The translations under genes and the position numbers were made by a program. From positions 1,979,201 through 2,043,200 of the forward strand of contig JABTUM010000001.1 in NCBI GenBank assembly GCA_015075375.1: DNA of 64,000 nucleotides, given 5' to 3'. A model generated the notes under the pieces. That model was not told the DNA's origin. It did not search any database and saw only the letters and a program-made list of their open reading frames with translations. Positions 20,294 through 31,849 of the stretch are shown in pieces (the first letter of the stretch is position 1; each line of letters starts with the position of its first letter). The stretch comes from Planctomycetota bacterium (GTDB taxonomy: Bacteria > Planctomycetota > SZUA-567 > H5-PLA8).

Positions 20294-20854
20294 CTACTTC
20301 TTATCCAGTTCGGTCTCGATGGCTTTAACCACGTCCTCCGCATCGGGCTTGGTGCGCGGAGCGAACCGTTCCGCCAATGAGCCGTCGCGAGCCACCAGGA
20401 ACTTCTCGAAGTTCCAAGTGATCTTCCCCGGCTTGGGTCCGTCCACAGTCAGGTACTGGTACAGCGGGTCGATTTCGGCGCCTTGCACGTGCACTTTGGA
20501 CATCAGAGGGAACGTTACATTGAACTTGGTCGAGCAGAATTTCTTGATCTCTTCGTTCGTCCCGGGCTCCTGCGCGCCAAAATCGTTGCAGGGTATCCCG
20601 ACCACCACCAGCCCGCGGTCCTTGTACTTCTCATAAAGGGCCTGGAGCTGCGTGTATTGCGGCGTCAGGCCGCAGCGCGAGGCGACATTGACGAGCAGCA
20701 CCACCTTACCCTTGTACTGGCTCAGCGCGTGATCGCTGCCGTCGTTGGCCTTCAAAGTGAAGCTGAGAGGCGATGCCGCCACGGTCTTTTCCTCCGCATA
20801 AAGCCCACACGCCAGGGCCGCCACGGCCACCAGCATCACAAGGCGTCGAAACAT
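20294..20854 (-). CDS. Exported glutathione peroxidase family protein
   Basis: Thiol peroxidase of 186 residues with an N-terminal signal sequence (RRLVMLVAVAALACGLYA), so it probably acts in the periplasm. It has the Cys form of the family tetrad: peroxidatic Cys61 in NVASRCGLT, Gln95 in CNDFGAQEPG, and Trp147/Asn148 in ITWNFEKF. Cys89 and the Cys in KKFCSTKF are candidates for the resolving cysteine. Like most bacterial homologues it probably uses thioredoxin-type reductants rather than glutathione, which is inference. It lies downstream of the ACP gene, separated by a likely terminator. Confidence 0.93.
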   Translation of the reverse strand: MFRRLVMLVAVAALACGLYAEEKTVAASPLSFTLKANDGSDHALSQYKGKVVLLVNVASRCGLTPQYTQLQALYEKYKDRGLVVVGIPCNDFGAQEPGTNEEIKKFCSTKFNVTFPLMSKVHVQGAEIDPLYQYLTVDGPKPGKITWNFEKFLVARDGSLAERFAPRTKPDAEDVVKAIETELDKK

Positions 20855-20884
20855 GCGTAAAGCTCCTGAAATCGGCCCGTTATT

Positions 20885-20914
20885 GAAAAGCGTCCACCGG
20901 CTTGGCGGACGCTT
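20885..20914 (-). terminator. Intrinsic terminator after the acyl carrier protein gene
   Basis: On the minus strand AAGCGTCC and GGACGCTT form an 8-bp stem that extends by three more pairs (one G-U) to a 5-nt loop. It is followed by a short U-run (CUUUUC). It starts 26 nt past the ACP stop and ends before the glutathione peroxidase SD. Confidence 0.6.
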
Positions 20915-20940
20915 CGTCGCGCCTTCGATTCAATCCGGCG

Positions 20941-21195
20941 CTACTGCTGCTTGGCTTTAACCACTTCGGCGATATTCGCCACGGTGCGGAATTTCTTGAG
21001 GCTGAACTCTTCGTCTTCCAGCGCGATCCCGAAGACCTCTTCCAACCCGATCACAATTTCCATCAACTGCACCGACTCGAGTCCCCACTTCTCCATCAGG
21101 TCGTCCGCGTCACCGATATCCGCAGGCTGCGCTTTAAGCATCAAGCGGTCTACGATCATGATTTTGAGCTGAACTTCCAGGCTTTCGTCGGCCAC
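20941..21195 (-). CDS. Stand-alone acyl carrier protein
   Basis: Small acidic four-helix carrier protein of 84 residues. The prosthetic-group site is the Ser of GLESVQLMEIV (in place of the usual DSLD), followed by the helix IGLEEVFGIALEDEEF. The start is GTG at 21193-21195, chosen because AAGGAG lies six nt upstream; the frame is open further to 21261. It is not adjacent to fatty acid synthase, polyketide or NRPS genes. It is therefore an orphan ACP, either a specialised carrier or the housekeeping one displaced from the fab cluster. The usual D before the phosphopantetheine Ser is E here. Confidence 0.88.
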   Translation of the reverse strand: MADESLEVQLKIMIVDRLMLKAQPADIGDADDLMEKWGLESVQLMEIVIGLEEVFGIALEDEEFSLKKFRTVANIAEVVKAKQQ

Positions 21196-21390
21196 GAGAT
21201 GCTCCTTGTATGGCGGTTCTTGCGGCGTACCAGGAAACCGTTTCAGACCGGCGTTCGTCACGGCCTCGCTTCATTCGTATAAACCGAGATCGTGACGTGA
21301 GCTACTGCAAAGCCGCCACCGCCGAGGGGAGGGTCAGAGGGCGTGACCACAAAAAGTTCTCCGGGAGCCCAGTAATGACCAGGACAGTGC

Positions 21391-21416
21391 TTGACAGAAA
21401 ACGAGCATCTTATAGT
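21391..21416 (+). promoter_or_regulatory. Possible promoter upstream of the MglA-type gene
   Basis: A perfect TTGACA (21391-21396) and a TATAGT (21411-21416) are seen in a locally AT-richer patch 65-90 nt before the mglA ATG. The spacing is only 14 nt, which is short for sigma70. It may be a decayed or activator-dependent promoter. Confidence 0.28.
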
Positions 21417-21481
21417 TTGCCCTATGTGCACTGCTCCATTCTAAAGACCTGCGGACCGGTCGAAAGCGACTAGGATGACTC

Positions 21482-22690
21482 ATGGTCCAAATCAATTTCG
21501 CGACGCGTGAGGTCAACTGCAAGATTGTGTTCTACGGTCCCGGCCGTTGTGGGAAGACCACGAACTTGCAAGTCGTCCACGCCAAAGCGCCGCCGAACAG
21601 CACCGGCGACTTGGTCTCCATTGCCACGGAGACCGACCGCACCTTGTACTTCGACTTCTTGCCGCTCGATTTGGGCCAAGTCGCGGGCATGCGGACCAAG
21701 TTCTCGCTCTACACGGTCCCCGGCCAAGTGTACTACGACGCCACGCGCAAGCTGGTGTTGCAAGGCGCGGACGGGATCGTTTTCGTGGCCGACTCCAATC
21801 CGGACATGATGGAAGAGAATATCGAGTCGCTGAACAACCTTGCCGTGAACCTGCGCGAGAACGGGCTCGACATCAACGAGTTGCCGGTGGTGCTGCAGTT
21901 CAACAAGCGGGATCTCGAGAATCCCGTACCCATCGAAGAAATGAACGCGAAGCTTAACCGCGCCAACTGGCCCGCCGTACCGGCCGTGGCGGTGAACGGC
22001 GACGGGGTATTCCAGACGCTTAAAGCGATCTCCCAGTTCGTGATCAAGAAGTTGAATCGCGAACAGGGATATTCGGAAGACGGCAGCCGCCGTGGCGGAG
22101 GTGCAGCTCGGCCTTCGGCTAAGTCGGCCGCCGCTCCGCCCCCGCCTCCGCCCCCGCCACCGGGTGCGAAGGCTCCCCCGCCGCCCCCCAAGCCCGCCGC
22201 CGCTCCGCCGCCGCCCAGCCCCAAGGCGCCGACCCCACAGCCGCAGCCGGCCGCAAAGCCCGCGACGCCCACGCCCGCATCCGCCGCGTCGCTGCCCAAG
22301 CCCAAATTTCCGACTCCGGCCCCTCAGCCGGTGGTGCTGCCCAAAAAGGATCCGCCATCCGGAGCGGTGCTTCCCAAACCTCAGGCTCCAGCCGCCGCTC
22401 CGGCGCCAGAAGTCGCCAACGCGCCGGAAGCGGCAGTCGAAGCTCCGGCCACGCCGGCACCGGCTTCCGCCCCAGCCCTTAACCCGGTGGCCGCCGAAAT
22501 TGCCAAACGCAAGCGCGCCGAAGAAGAAGCACGCCGGAACGCACCTGCGGAAGAACCCGTGGAGGCCGCCGTACCGGCGGCGCCGGCCGGCGGCGGGGGG
22601 TCGAAAACCGTCGTCATCGTCTTGGCCGTGCTGGCTTTGGCGGGAGTGGCCGCCGCATTGTTCTTTGTCTTTAAAGGGAGTGGGTCCTGA
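21482..22690 (+). CDS. MglA-type small GTPase with Pro-rich linker and C-terminal membrane anchor
   Basis: Residues 1-197 are a full MglA-family (Ras-like) GTPase: P-loop GPGRCGKT at 19-26, the MglA switch region TETDRTLYFDFLPLDLG at 50-65, VPGQVYYDATRK at 79-90 and NKRD at 141-144. Canonical MglA stops near 195 residues. This protein continues with about 170 residues of Pro/Ala-rich low-complexity sequence (about 205-372) and ends in one hydrophobic helix at about 377-397 with a basic cap, a tail anchor. SD AGGA is six nt before the ATG. MglA sets cell polarity and motility direction with a roadblock-domain GAP, and a roadblock gene follows 97 nt downstream. Permanent membrane tethering would be a departure from the MglA model. 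Confidence 0.9.
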   Translation: MVQINFATREVNCKIVFYGPGRCGKTTNLQVVHAKAPPNSTGDLVSIATETDRTLYFDFLPLDLGQVAGMRTKFSLYTVPGQVYYDATRKLVLQGADGIVFVADSNPDMMEENIESLNNLAVNLRENGLDINELPVVLQFNKRDLENPVPIEEMNAKLNRANWPAVPAVAVNGDGVFQTLKAISQFVIKKLNREQGYSEDGSRRGGGAARPSAKSAAAPPPPPPPPPGAKAPPPPPKPAAAPPPPSPKAPTPQPQPAAKPATPTPASAASLPKPKFPTPAPQPVVLPKKDPPSGAVLPKPQAPAAAPAPEVANAPEAAVEAPATPAPASAPALNPVAAEIAKRKRAEEEARRNAPAEEPVEAAVPAAPAGGGGSKTVVIVLAVLALAGVAAALFFVFKGSGS

Positions 22691-22787
22691 CCCATGGACC
22701 GCGGCGCAAGCAAGCGCTATACTGCGCCTGCCCGCAGCGAAATGAGTACGCGGAGTCCCGTTACACGTGGGGCTTGGGAGGTTTCCG

Positions 22788-23306
22788 ATGGCGTTTAGCG
22801 AAAAAATGCGGCAGGCCCGGCTGGTCTTCTACGAAGAAGATGTAGAGGATATCAATAAGCTCCTGGGCGATTTTCTAGAGCGTTCCCAAGCCAAGTGCGC
22901 GCTCTTGATCGACAAGGAAGGTCACCTCGTCACCAAAAAGGGCTTCACGAAGTCCTTCAACACCGATTCCATTGCCGCCCTCGTGGCCGGCTCCTTCGCG
23001 TCCACGCGCGAAGTCGCCAAGCTGCTGGGCGAGACGGAGTTCTCGGTGCTCTTCCACCAAGGCAAGAACGAGAACATCCACATTGGGTTGGTGGCCGAGC
23101 GCGCGCTGGTCGTGATCATCTTCGACGACCGCACCACGTTGGGCATGGTTCGGTTATACGCCGAAGAGTTGACGACCAAGCTTTCCGATACTTTGCTAAA
23201 GGCCATCGATAAGCATAAAGACAAGAACGACGGGGTCGGCGCCGAGTACGAAAAAGCCGCAGAGAAAGCGCTCGACGACTTCTTCGGTTCTGACGAAAAG
23301 GCCTGA
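22788..23306 (+). CDS. Roadblock/LC7 domain protein, probable MglA partner
   Basis: 172-residue cytoplasmic protein with a roadblock/LC7 fold at about 15-125: CALLIDKEGHLVTKKGF, then helix DSIAALVAGSFASTREVAKLLGE, then EFSVLFHQGKNENIHIGLV and ALVVIIFDDRTTLGMVRLY. This is the MglB-like pattern of GTPase-activating dimers. A charged helical tail of about 40 residues ends in an acidic patch. The ATG at 22788 has GGGAGG six nt upstream; the frame to 22767 is not needed. Next to an MglA-type GTPase it is most likely its regulator, although sequence alone does not prove GAP activity. Confidence 0.88.
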   Translation: MAFSEKMRQARLVFYEEDVEDINKLLGDFLERSQAKCALLIDKEGHLVTKKGFTKSFNTDSIAALVAGSFASTREVAKLLGETEFSVLFHQGKNENIHIGLVAERALVVIIFDDRTTLGMVRLYAEELTTKLSDTLLKAIDKHKDKNDGVGAEYEKAAEKALDDFFGSDEKA

Positions 23307-23334
23307 TTCGAAGGCTTCAACGGACGATCGTGGC

Positions 23335-23369
23335 GGGGGCGGGAAGCTCCAGCAGGGAGCACTGCCCCC
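23335..23369 (+). terminator. GC-rich hairpin between roadblock and PATAN genes
   Basis: GGGGGC / GCCCCC (23335-23340, 23364-23369) encloses GCTCC / GGAGC (23346-23350, 23356-23360): a two-part stem with an internal loop, 29 nt past the roadblock stop. There is no U-tract, so it could be a Rho-assisted end, a processing site or an mRNA 3' stabiliser. Confidence 0.38.
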
Positions 23370-23477
23370 AATCTGCCTCCCCTTGCGCATATGCCGACGA
23401 TATCTTAGTTTGCAGGACCAACGCGGCTAGGGGGTTAGGCGTTACGTTGCCGCGGGTTGCCAGGCGGCGGGTTCAAC

Positions 23478-26400
23478 ATGGGCTTCCAAGGAAGCGTCGA
23501 AAGCTTCAGTCTGGCCGACGTCTTCCAGAACCTTGCCATGAACCAGCAGACCGGCACGCTGCGCATCGTAGCGCCGGACGGTAAAGAACGGCATATCTTC
23601 TTCGACGCCGGCCAAGTCAAAAATCTTTCCCGCGGCACCCAGATTCCCTTGGTTTTGGGCGAGATGCTGGTCGGACGCAGCATTTCCAGCCCCGAGCAGG
23701 TGGAAGAGGCGCTGGCGGCTCAGAAAGAGCGGCGCAAGCCCCTCGGCGAGTGCATGCTCGAACTGGGCTTCCTCGACCGAGACCGCCTGGAAGCCGTCCT
23801 TAAACACCAGATCGGCGAAGAGTTGTACGAACTCTTCGGGTGGGAAAAGGCGAACTTCGAGTTCACCGAAGGGCCGGCCAATCCGCAGCTTTTCGTGGAC
23901 CGGGGACTCGGCAGCCCTTCCTTGCCGATATCCAGTCTGATCATGGAAGCCGCGCGTCGGGTGGACGAAGTCGAACGCCTGCGCGAGCAGATCCCGTCCT
24001 TCAAAGAGATCTACGTCGTCGATAAGGATGTTCGCGAAGCGCTGGAGAGCGGGGCGCTGGAAACGGACGCCATTGAACGCCGCGTCATTACGCTGGTGGA
24101 CGGCAAGCGCGACGTGGACGACCTGATCGCCGACTCCTTCCTTTTTCGCTTCGAGGTGCTTTCGACGCTGGCCGGATTCCTGCAATCCTCGCTGGTCCGG
24201 CCCGCGAAGCTGGACGAGTTGCAGGCGGCCACGCCCGAACTGCGGGAGGCCGGCGACAAGGGCCGCTTGTGCAAGAACCTCGAGCGCCGCCTCGCGTTGG
24301 GCGACGACACCGGCGACGTGCGCCGCGAATTGGCGGACGTACTGGCGGCTTCCGAACAGGCCGAAAAAGCCGCCATCCATTACAGCGTCCTGGCCGACGG
24401 GGAACAGAAGGCCGGCAACGAAGACGGGGCCGTCGATCTGTACCGTAAGATCCTGCAGGTGCTGCCGCACCACCTTCCTTCGCGCGAACGCCTAGGCACG
24501 ATCTACGCGCGCCGGGGGCAGTTGCGCGAAGCCATGGTGCAATTCCAGGAGGTGATTCAAGCGCATCAGCGCGCTCAGAATTTCGCCTCGGCCCGCCGCG
24601 TGGCTCAGCAGGCCCTCGAAATCGAGCCGACCGCGCACGACATCCGGCGCGAACTCGTCCAGATCCTGGTCGACGAAGGGGATAAGGCGGCCGCGGCACG
24701 CGAATGCGAGGTGCTGGGCGATATGCTGGCCCGGCAGGGCCAGTCGCGGGAAGCCGCCGAATGCTACCGCCGCGCGATTCAGGTCATGCCCGGCCTGGCG
24801 CACCTGAAGAAGAAACTGGCCAATGTCATGCTCACGCAGGAAGACCGGCGTGCGCGGACGAAGCGCACGCTGATCGTCACCGTCTCGGTGCTGGCCGTTC
24901 TGGCGATCGGCGGCGCGCTGGGCCTGCGCGAATTCAATTTATACACCACGTGGCAGCGCACGCGGGAACAGGCCAAGTTGCTCCAGAGCACGGCGGCCGA
25001 GTTCGAGACCCAAGAGCGGTTCAAAGACGCCGCCGACAAATACGAAGAAGCCATTCGCCGCATCGCTTCCAGCGAGATGAAGGACAAGTTCGCCCCCGTC
25101 ACGCGGGTCAACGACGAAGCGCGCGCGTTACTTAATAAGCTCGAGAACGCGCGCAACGCGGCGGTGCAAAAGCACGACGTCATGGCGGCCAGCGAGCAAA
25201 AGAATAGCAAGGAAGTGCTCGATCAAGGCCGCGCGCTCTGGAAAGCCGACGATCTATTCGCCGCGATCGCGAAGTTCGACGAGGTGCTGAGCAACCAGTT
25301 TGCTCCCGAGGAAGTGCGCACAGAAGCGGCCGAATTGAAGGAAAAGGCCGAGGCCAAAGCGGCCGATTACAAAGCCGGTATCGCGCGCATGAAGAAGCCG
25401 CCGCGCGAGTCCTTCAACGGAGTCCAGGAAGAGTACCGCTTCAAGCTGGCTTTCTTCGAGCGTTTCGGCAAGGTGCCCGAGTTATCCAAGGAGAAGCTTG
25501 AGCTGCCGGTCCTGGTGATCCTCAAGAACGTGGATCGTGTGCTGGTGTACAAGGACGGCACGTTCCTGGGGCCGGCGAGCAAAGGGGCCGAGAACGTCTT
25601 TCGCTACGACCGCGCCGAAGCGAAGCGATTCGAGTTCCGCAAAGAGGGATACAAGACCGAGTTTCGTCTGGTTCGCGAAATGGACGTCGAAGCGACGGTC
25701 AGCTTGCAGCGCGAGCCGGCCTTCGTGGCGCGTCTGCCCGTGAAGCCTTCGGGCGGCGCCGTCTATGACGGCAAAGACATCTGGGTCGGTACTGTGGAAG
25801 GCGGACTCCTGCAACTCACCCCCGGGCCCAAGGGCCTAACCGCCGCTTGGGAATTCAAGCTTCCCGGCGGCGGCGGACTGGATAAGGAAGTTTTCGGCAA
25901 CGTCGTCGTGCAAACCGTGGGCGGCAAGAAGTTGCTGCTCTACTCCACCAAGGCCGGCGACCGCGTCGCGGTGGAACCGGGCAACGAGACGCCGGCGCTT
26001 TTCGGAAAATCGAAAGACCGCTCGGTGCTGGAGACGCCCGCGCGCATCCAGCATCTACCTTTGGCCGGAGATCAGCTTTTCTTCCTCATCCCGCGCGACC
26101 GGCGCCTGGAAGGGTACCGCGCGGAGCAGGATATTCCGCTCTGGTCACGCGGCAGCGAAGAGCTGCCGAAGGCCATCACCTGCGGTCCGCTGCTGATCCG
26201 CCAGGAAGAGCTGCTCGTCGTAGGCTGTGCCGACGGCAATCTGTACGGATTGTCGCTGCGTGACGGCACGCGCCAGCGCGTCTGGACCACGCGCGGACAG
26301 GCCATCGCAGGCGGCCCCCTGCTGATCCGCAATCTGCTCGTCGCCTGCGGCCGCGAGGGCAGCGTCTTCTTCTTCGACCTCAAGGGCGGCGGGGAACTGA

Positions 26401-26768
26401 ACACCGAATCCATCCCCGGCAGCGTATACGCCGATCCGATCGTGCAACGCCAGATGCTCTTCGTGGGCGCATCGCTTCCCGACGGGCTGTTTGCCATCGA
26501 TCTGGATACGCAGCGCCTGCGCTTCGCGTACACCGGCGAACAGATCGACGGAGGTATCACAACCACGCCGGCGGTGGTGGGCGATTACGTCTACTACGGC
26601 ACTGAACGCGGTCATTTTTACGCTTTGAAGTACGACGGCCAAGGTTACGAACAGAAATGGGATTACCGCGCGCCCGATGGCGCGCGCATGGTGTGCAGTC
26701 CCGTGGCGATCGGAACGCGAGCCTTTTTCTTTTGCGCCGATGGCCGGGTCTACGTCTTCGACGACTAG
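23478..26768 (+). CDS. PATAN (DUF4388)-TPR membrane protein with extracytoplasmic PQQ-like propeller
   Basis: 1096 residues. Residues 1-55 begin with [29 protein letters not shown], the PATAN/DUF4388 signature. Residues about 58-125 carry two MshEN-like motifs ([15 protein letters not shown] and [20 protein letters not shown]). TPR-like helices cover about 270-450. One transmembrane helix is at about 463-483 ([19 protein letters not shown]). Then come a coiled-coil/helical region (about 485-640), a PEGA-like segment near 680-745 and a PQQ-type beta-propeller from about 750 to the end. It probably links a cytoplasmic signalling platform to an external propeller. It follows the MglA and roadblock genes on the same strand. 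ATG 23478 is chosen over the TTG at 23457. PATAN proteins are known in Myxococcus, cyanobacteria and relatives; the partner is unknown. Confidence 0.82.
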   Translation: MGFQGSVESFSLADVFQNLAMNQQTGTLRIVAPDGKERHIFFDAGQVKNLSRGTQIPLVLGEMLVGRSISSPEQVEEALAAQKERRKPLGECMLELGFLDRDRLEAVLKHQIGEELYELFGWEKANFEFTEGPANPQLFVDRGLGSPSLPISSLIMEAARRVDEVERLREQIPSFKEIYVVDKDVREALESGALETDAIERRVITLVDGKRDVDDLIADSFLFRFEVLSTLAGFLQSSLVRPAKLDELQAATPELREAGDKGRLCKNLERRLALGDDTGDVRRELADVLAASEQAEKAAIHYSVLADGEQKAGNEDGAVDLYRKILQVLPHHLPSRERLGTIYARRGQLREAMVQFQEVIQAHQRAQNFASARRVAQQALEIEPTAHDIRRELVQILVDEGDKAAAARECEVLGDMLARQGQSREAAECYRRAIQVMPGLAHLKKKLANVMLTQEDRRARTKRTLIVTVSVLAVLAIGGALGLREFNLYTTWQRTREQAKLLQSTAAEFETQERFKDAADKYEEAIRRIASSEMKDKFAPVTRVNDEARALLNKLENARNAAVQKHDVMAASEQKNSKEVLDQGRALWKADDLFAAIAKFDEVLSNQFAPEEVRTEAAELKEKAEAKAADYKAGIARMKKPPRESFNGVQEEYRFKLAFFERFGKVPELSKEKLELPVLVILKNVDRVLVYKDGTFLGPASKGAENVFRYDRAEAKRFEFRKEGYKTEFRLVREMDVEATVSLQREPAFVARLPVKPSGGAVYDGKDIWVGTVEGGLLQLTPGPKGLTAAWEFKLPGGGGLDKEVFGNVVVQTVGGKKLLLYSTKAGDRVAVEPGNETPALFGKSKDRSVLETPARIQHLPLAGDQLFFLIPRDRRLEGYRAEQDIPLWSRGSEELPKAITCGPLLIRQEELLVVGCADGNLYGLSLRDGTRQRVWTTRGQAIAGGPLLIRNLLVACGREGSVFFFDLKGGGELNTESIPGSVYADPIVQRQMLFVGASLPDGLFAIDLDTQRLRFAYTGEQIDGGITTTPAVVGDYVYYGTERGHFYALKYDGQGYEQKWDYRAPDGARMVCSPVAIGTRAFFFCADGRVYVFDD

Positions 26769-26795
26769 GATCGATTCATAAAGGAGTTGGATTTC

Positions 26796-27314
26796 ATGTC
26801 CGCAGCGCCCCGTGTCATCGTGGTAATGGGTTCCGACAGCGACCTGCCCACCATGCGAACCTGCCTCGACGTGCTGACCAAGTTCGGCCTGCCTTGGGAA
26901 GTGCGGGTCTGTTCGGCCCATCGTACGCCCGAAGAGGCCGTAAAACTCTCGCGCGAAGCCCGCGGCCGTGGCATCCAGGCGATCATCGCCGCGGCGGGCG
27001 GCGCGGCGCATCTGGCCGGCGTGTTGGCCGCGCACACGACCCTTCCCGTGATCGGCGTGCCCATCAACAGCACCCCGCTCAACGGGGTCGACGCCTTATA
27101 CGCCACCGTCCAGATGCCCCCGGGCATTCCGGTCGCCACCGTGGCCATCGGCGAATTCGGAGCCTATAACGCGGCGGTCTTGGCCGCCCAGATCATCGGC
27201 GTTGCCGATGAAGACATGCAGAGCCGCCTGTCCGAGTTCAAGCGCGACATGGAAGCCAAGGTGCGCCAAAAGGATGTGCAGCTCCAAGAGAAGGTAAAAT
27301 CCAGCGCACCTTGA
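26796..27314 (+). CDS. purE: N5-carboxyaminoimidazole ribonucleotide mutase
   Basis: Purine biosynthesis enzyme (class I PurE) converting N5-CAIR to CAIR; 172 residues. Signatures: [10 protein letters not shown] at 11-20, CSAHRTPE at 39-46, [16 protein letters not shown] near 70, and [19 protein letters not shown]. The ATG at 26796 has AAGGAG nine nt upstream; the in-frame TTG at 26787 is less likely. It is not LarB, which has an extra N-terminal domain. No purK is adjacent. It is 27 nt downstream of the PATAN gene and probably read through from it, an odd operon mate for a purine gene. Confidence 0.96.
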   Translation: MSAAPRVIVVMGSDSDLPTMRTCLDVLTKFGLPWEVRVCSAHRTPEEAVKLSREARGRGIQAIIAAAGGAAHLAGVLAAHTTLPVIGVPINSTPLNGVDALYATVQMPPGIPVATVAIGEFGAYNAAVLAAQIIGVADEDMQSRLSEFKRDMEAKVRQKDVQLQEKVKSSAP

Positions 27315-27433
27315 GTGCTTTGACTGCCACGGAACCGGCCTCCTGGGGTAATTAGTAACGTGTTGTCCCGTCACGGGTTGTGCTCCCGTGCGGCACACGT
27401 GCGGGAGCCGGGTTCTCAGCCGGGGGCGGGTGG

Positions 27434-30616
<3,183 letters not shown>

Positions 30617-30642
30617 CCCTCGGCGCGCACGGCACGAATCCC

Positions 30643-31524
30643 CTACCCCGCCAGAAGCTTCGTAAAATAGCGCCCCTGCGCGGCCACGTACTTCAGCATG
30701 GTATCGAAGAGTGGTTCGGGAACGCTCTGGAACGGCTTGCCCAGTTCGAAGGTCCAGGCGCCCGCGAAGCCCGCTTCTTTCAAGCCTTCGAGCACGGCGT
30801 TCCAGTCGACGCCCTGCTTGCCGAACGAAAACGGAAACTGGTGGTCGTCGCCCAAGCCGTCGTTCTCGTGGAAGTGAGTGACTTTCAGCCGCGCGCCGAG
30901 CGCCCGAAGTGCGGCGCGCTGGTCGAGTTGCATTAAGCGCGCGTGGCCGGTGTCCCAGCAGGCGCCGACGAGGGGGTGCTTGAGCGTGTCGATCAGTTCG
31001 CAGAGTTCGTCCGGCACCGCGGCGAAGTACCGCGGACAGCCGCGTTTCTCGGCGGCGCTGTCGAAGATATTCTCGAGCGCCAAGCCCACTCCGTAGCGCT
31101 CGCACGACGGTAGCAGCCCGCGGAAAAACTCGACGTTGCGCTTCAGCACTTCCTTTCGATGCGCCGCGTCGTACGCGCCGGGAAAGACATCGGGGTGCAG
31201 GACCATCCAAGGCACGCCCAGCCGTCCGCACGCGCGCAAAGCCGGCTCGCACAGCGCGCGGCGCTGCGGATGCGGATCTTCCGCGCCGAACATCTGGAAC
31301 ATCGGTCCGTGAGCCTGGACCCAGGCGAGGTCCGCGTCGCCGGCGGCGCGGCCTAACTGATCGACGAACGCATCGGCCGTACGCTCGTGGTGCCAGTCGA
31401 GCTGCGTGAGCAGATCCGCGAAGTTAAAGTCGATCCCGTCGAATCCGGCGGCCGCCAGACGACCCAGGTGCGACGCAGCGGGGAAGCGGTTGCCGAACAC
31501 GTTGAGCGAAGTAGCGATACGCAT
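30643..31524 (-). CDS. Sugar phosphate isomerase/epimerase-like TIM-barrel protein
   Basis: 293 residues, xylose-isomerase-like (AP endonuclease family 2) fold. Signatures: AAAGFDGIDFNF near 25-36, HGPMFQM, VLHPDVFPG, LALENIFD with the metal-binding Glu, VGACWDTGHARL with Asp and His ligands, VTHFHENDG and the C-terminal WTFELG. These are the conserved metal ligands of sugar isomerases/epimerases, but the substrate cannot be read. It is convergent with kinase 1 (26 nt between stops) and divergent from kinase 2. Confidence 0.88.
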   Translation of the reverse strand: MRIATSLNVFGNRFPAASHLGRLAAAGFDGIDFNFADLLTQLDWHHERTADAFVDQLGRAAGDADLAWVQAHGPMFQMFGAEDPHPQRRALCEPALRACGRLGVPWMVLHPDVFPGAYDAAHRKEVLKRNVEFFRGLLPSCERYGVGLALENIFDSAAEKRGCPRYFAAVPDELCELIDTLKHPLVGACWDTGHARLMQLDQRAALRALGARLKVTHFHENDGLGDDHQFPFSFGKQGVDWNAVLEGLKEAGFAGAWTFELGKPFQSVPEPLFDTMLKYVAAQGRYFTKLLAG

Positions 31525-31849
31525 GCGGTTCTCCGAGGCATGAGCGCTTCTGCGCCATCAACTTACACGAACGCGCGCCGATTCGGCAGGCTGGATGCCT
31601 TGAGAGCCGGGCGCACTTGTGAACCTCTTTCCTCTCCACACGCTAAACTCAATGGCCGCAAGGTGCCGCAGTGAAACGTCCTTTCCGACGCGGGCCGGAT
31701 AGGAGTCACCGCGCACCCGCACTGAGCGTCTAAGGAATGCGACGCTTTATCGAGAGATGGGTCGTGTTGCCTTAACCCTTTGTGTGGGATATGGTTGCAA
31801 GTTGGCTGTTCCCCTCGAGGCCGATCCGGAAAGGAGGTCCGTGAACGCT
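31525..31849. other. Divergent intergenic region between isomerase and kinase 2
   Basis: About 325 nt with no convincing gene. It should hold promoters for both flanking genes. On the plus strand I see a promoter candidate at 31767-31795 and the strong SD AAAGGAGG at 31829-31837. The open frame that extends kinase 2 upstream to 31757 (MGRVALTLCVGYG...) overlaps that promoter and is probably not translated. Confidence 0.5.
31767..31795 (+). promoter_or_regulatory. Candidate promoter for Ser/Thr kinase 2
   Basis: TTGCCT (31767-31772), 17 nt, then TATGGT (31790-31795): four of six matches at each box with optimal spacing, about 55 nt before the chosen start. Confidence 0.4.

Noticed and set aside
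20941..21261. ACP considered as part of a polyketide or NRPS cluster
   Set aside because: No ketosynthase, acyltransferase or adenylation domain anywhere in the window.
22120..22480. CCG/CCC-rich stretch considered as a CRISPR or tandem repeat array
   Set aside because: No regular spacer-repeat unit; it encodes the Pro-rich linker of the MglA-type protein.
26787..27314. purE considered as LarB because larC is in the window
   Set aside because: It lacks the LarB-specific N-terminal domain, has class I PurE motifs and length, and larC is 6.5 kb away.
27360..27430. Inverted repeat CTCCCG...CGGGAG before kinase 1, considered as a purE terminator or attachment site
   Set aside because: Six-bp stem with a long loop, no U-tract and no flanking integrase or duplication.
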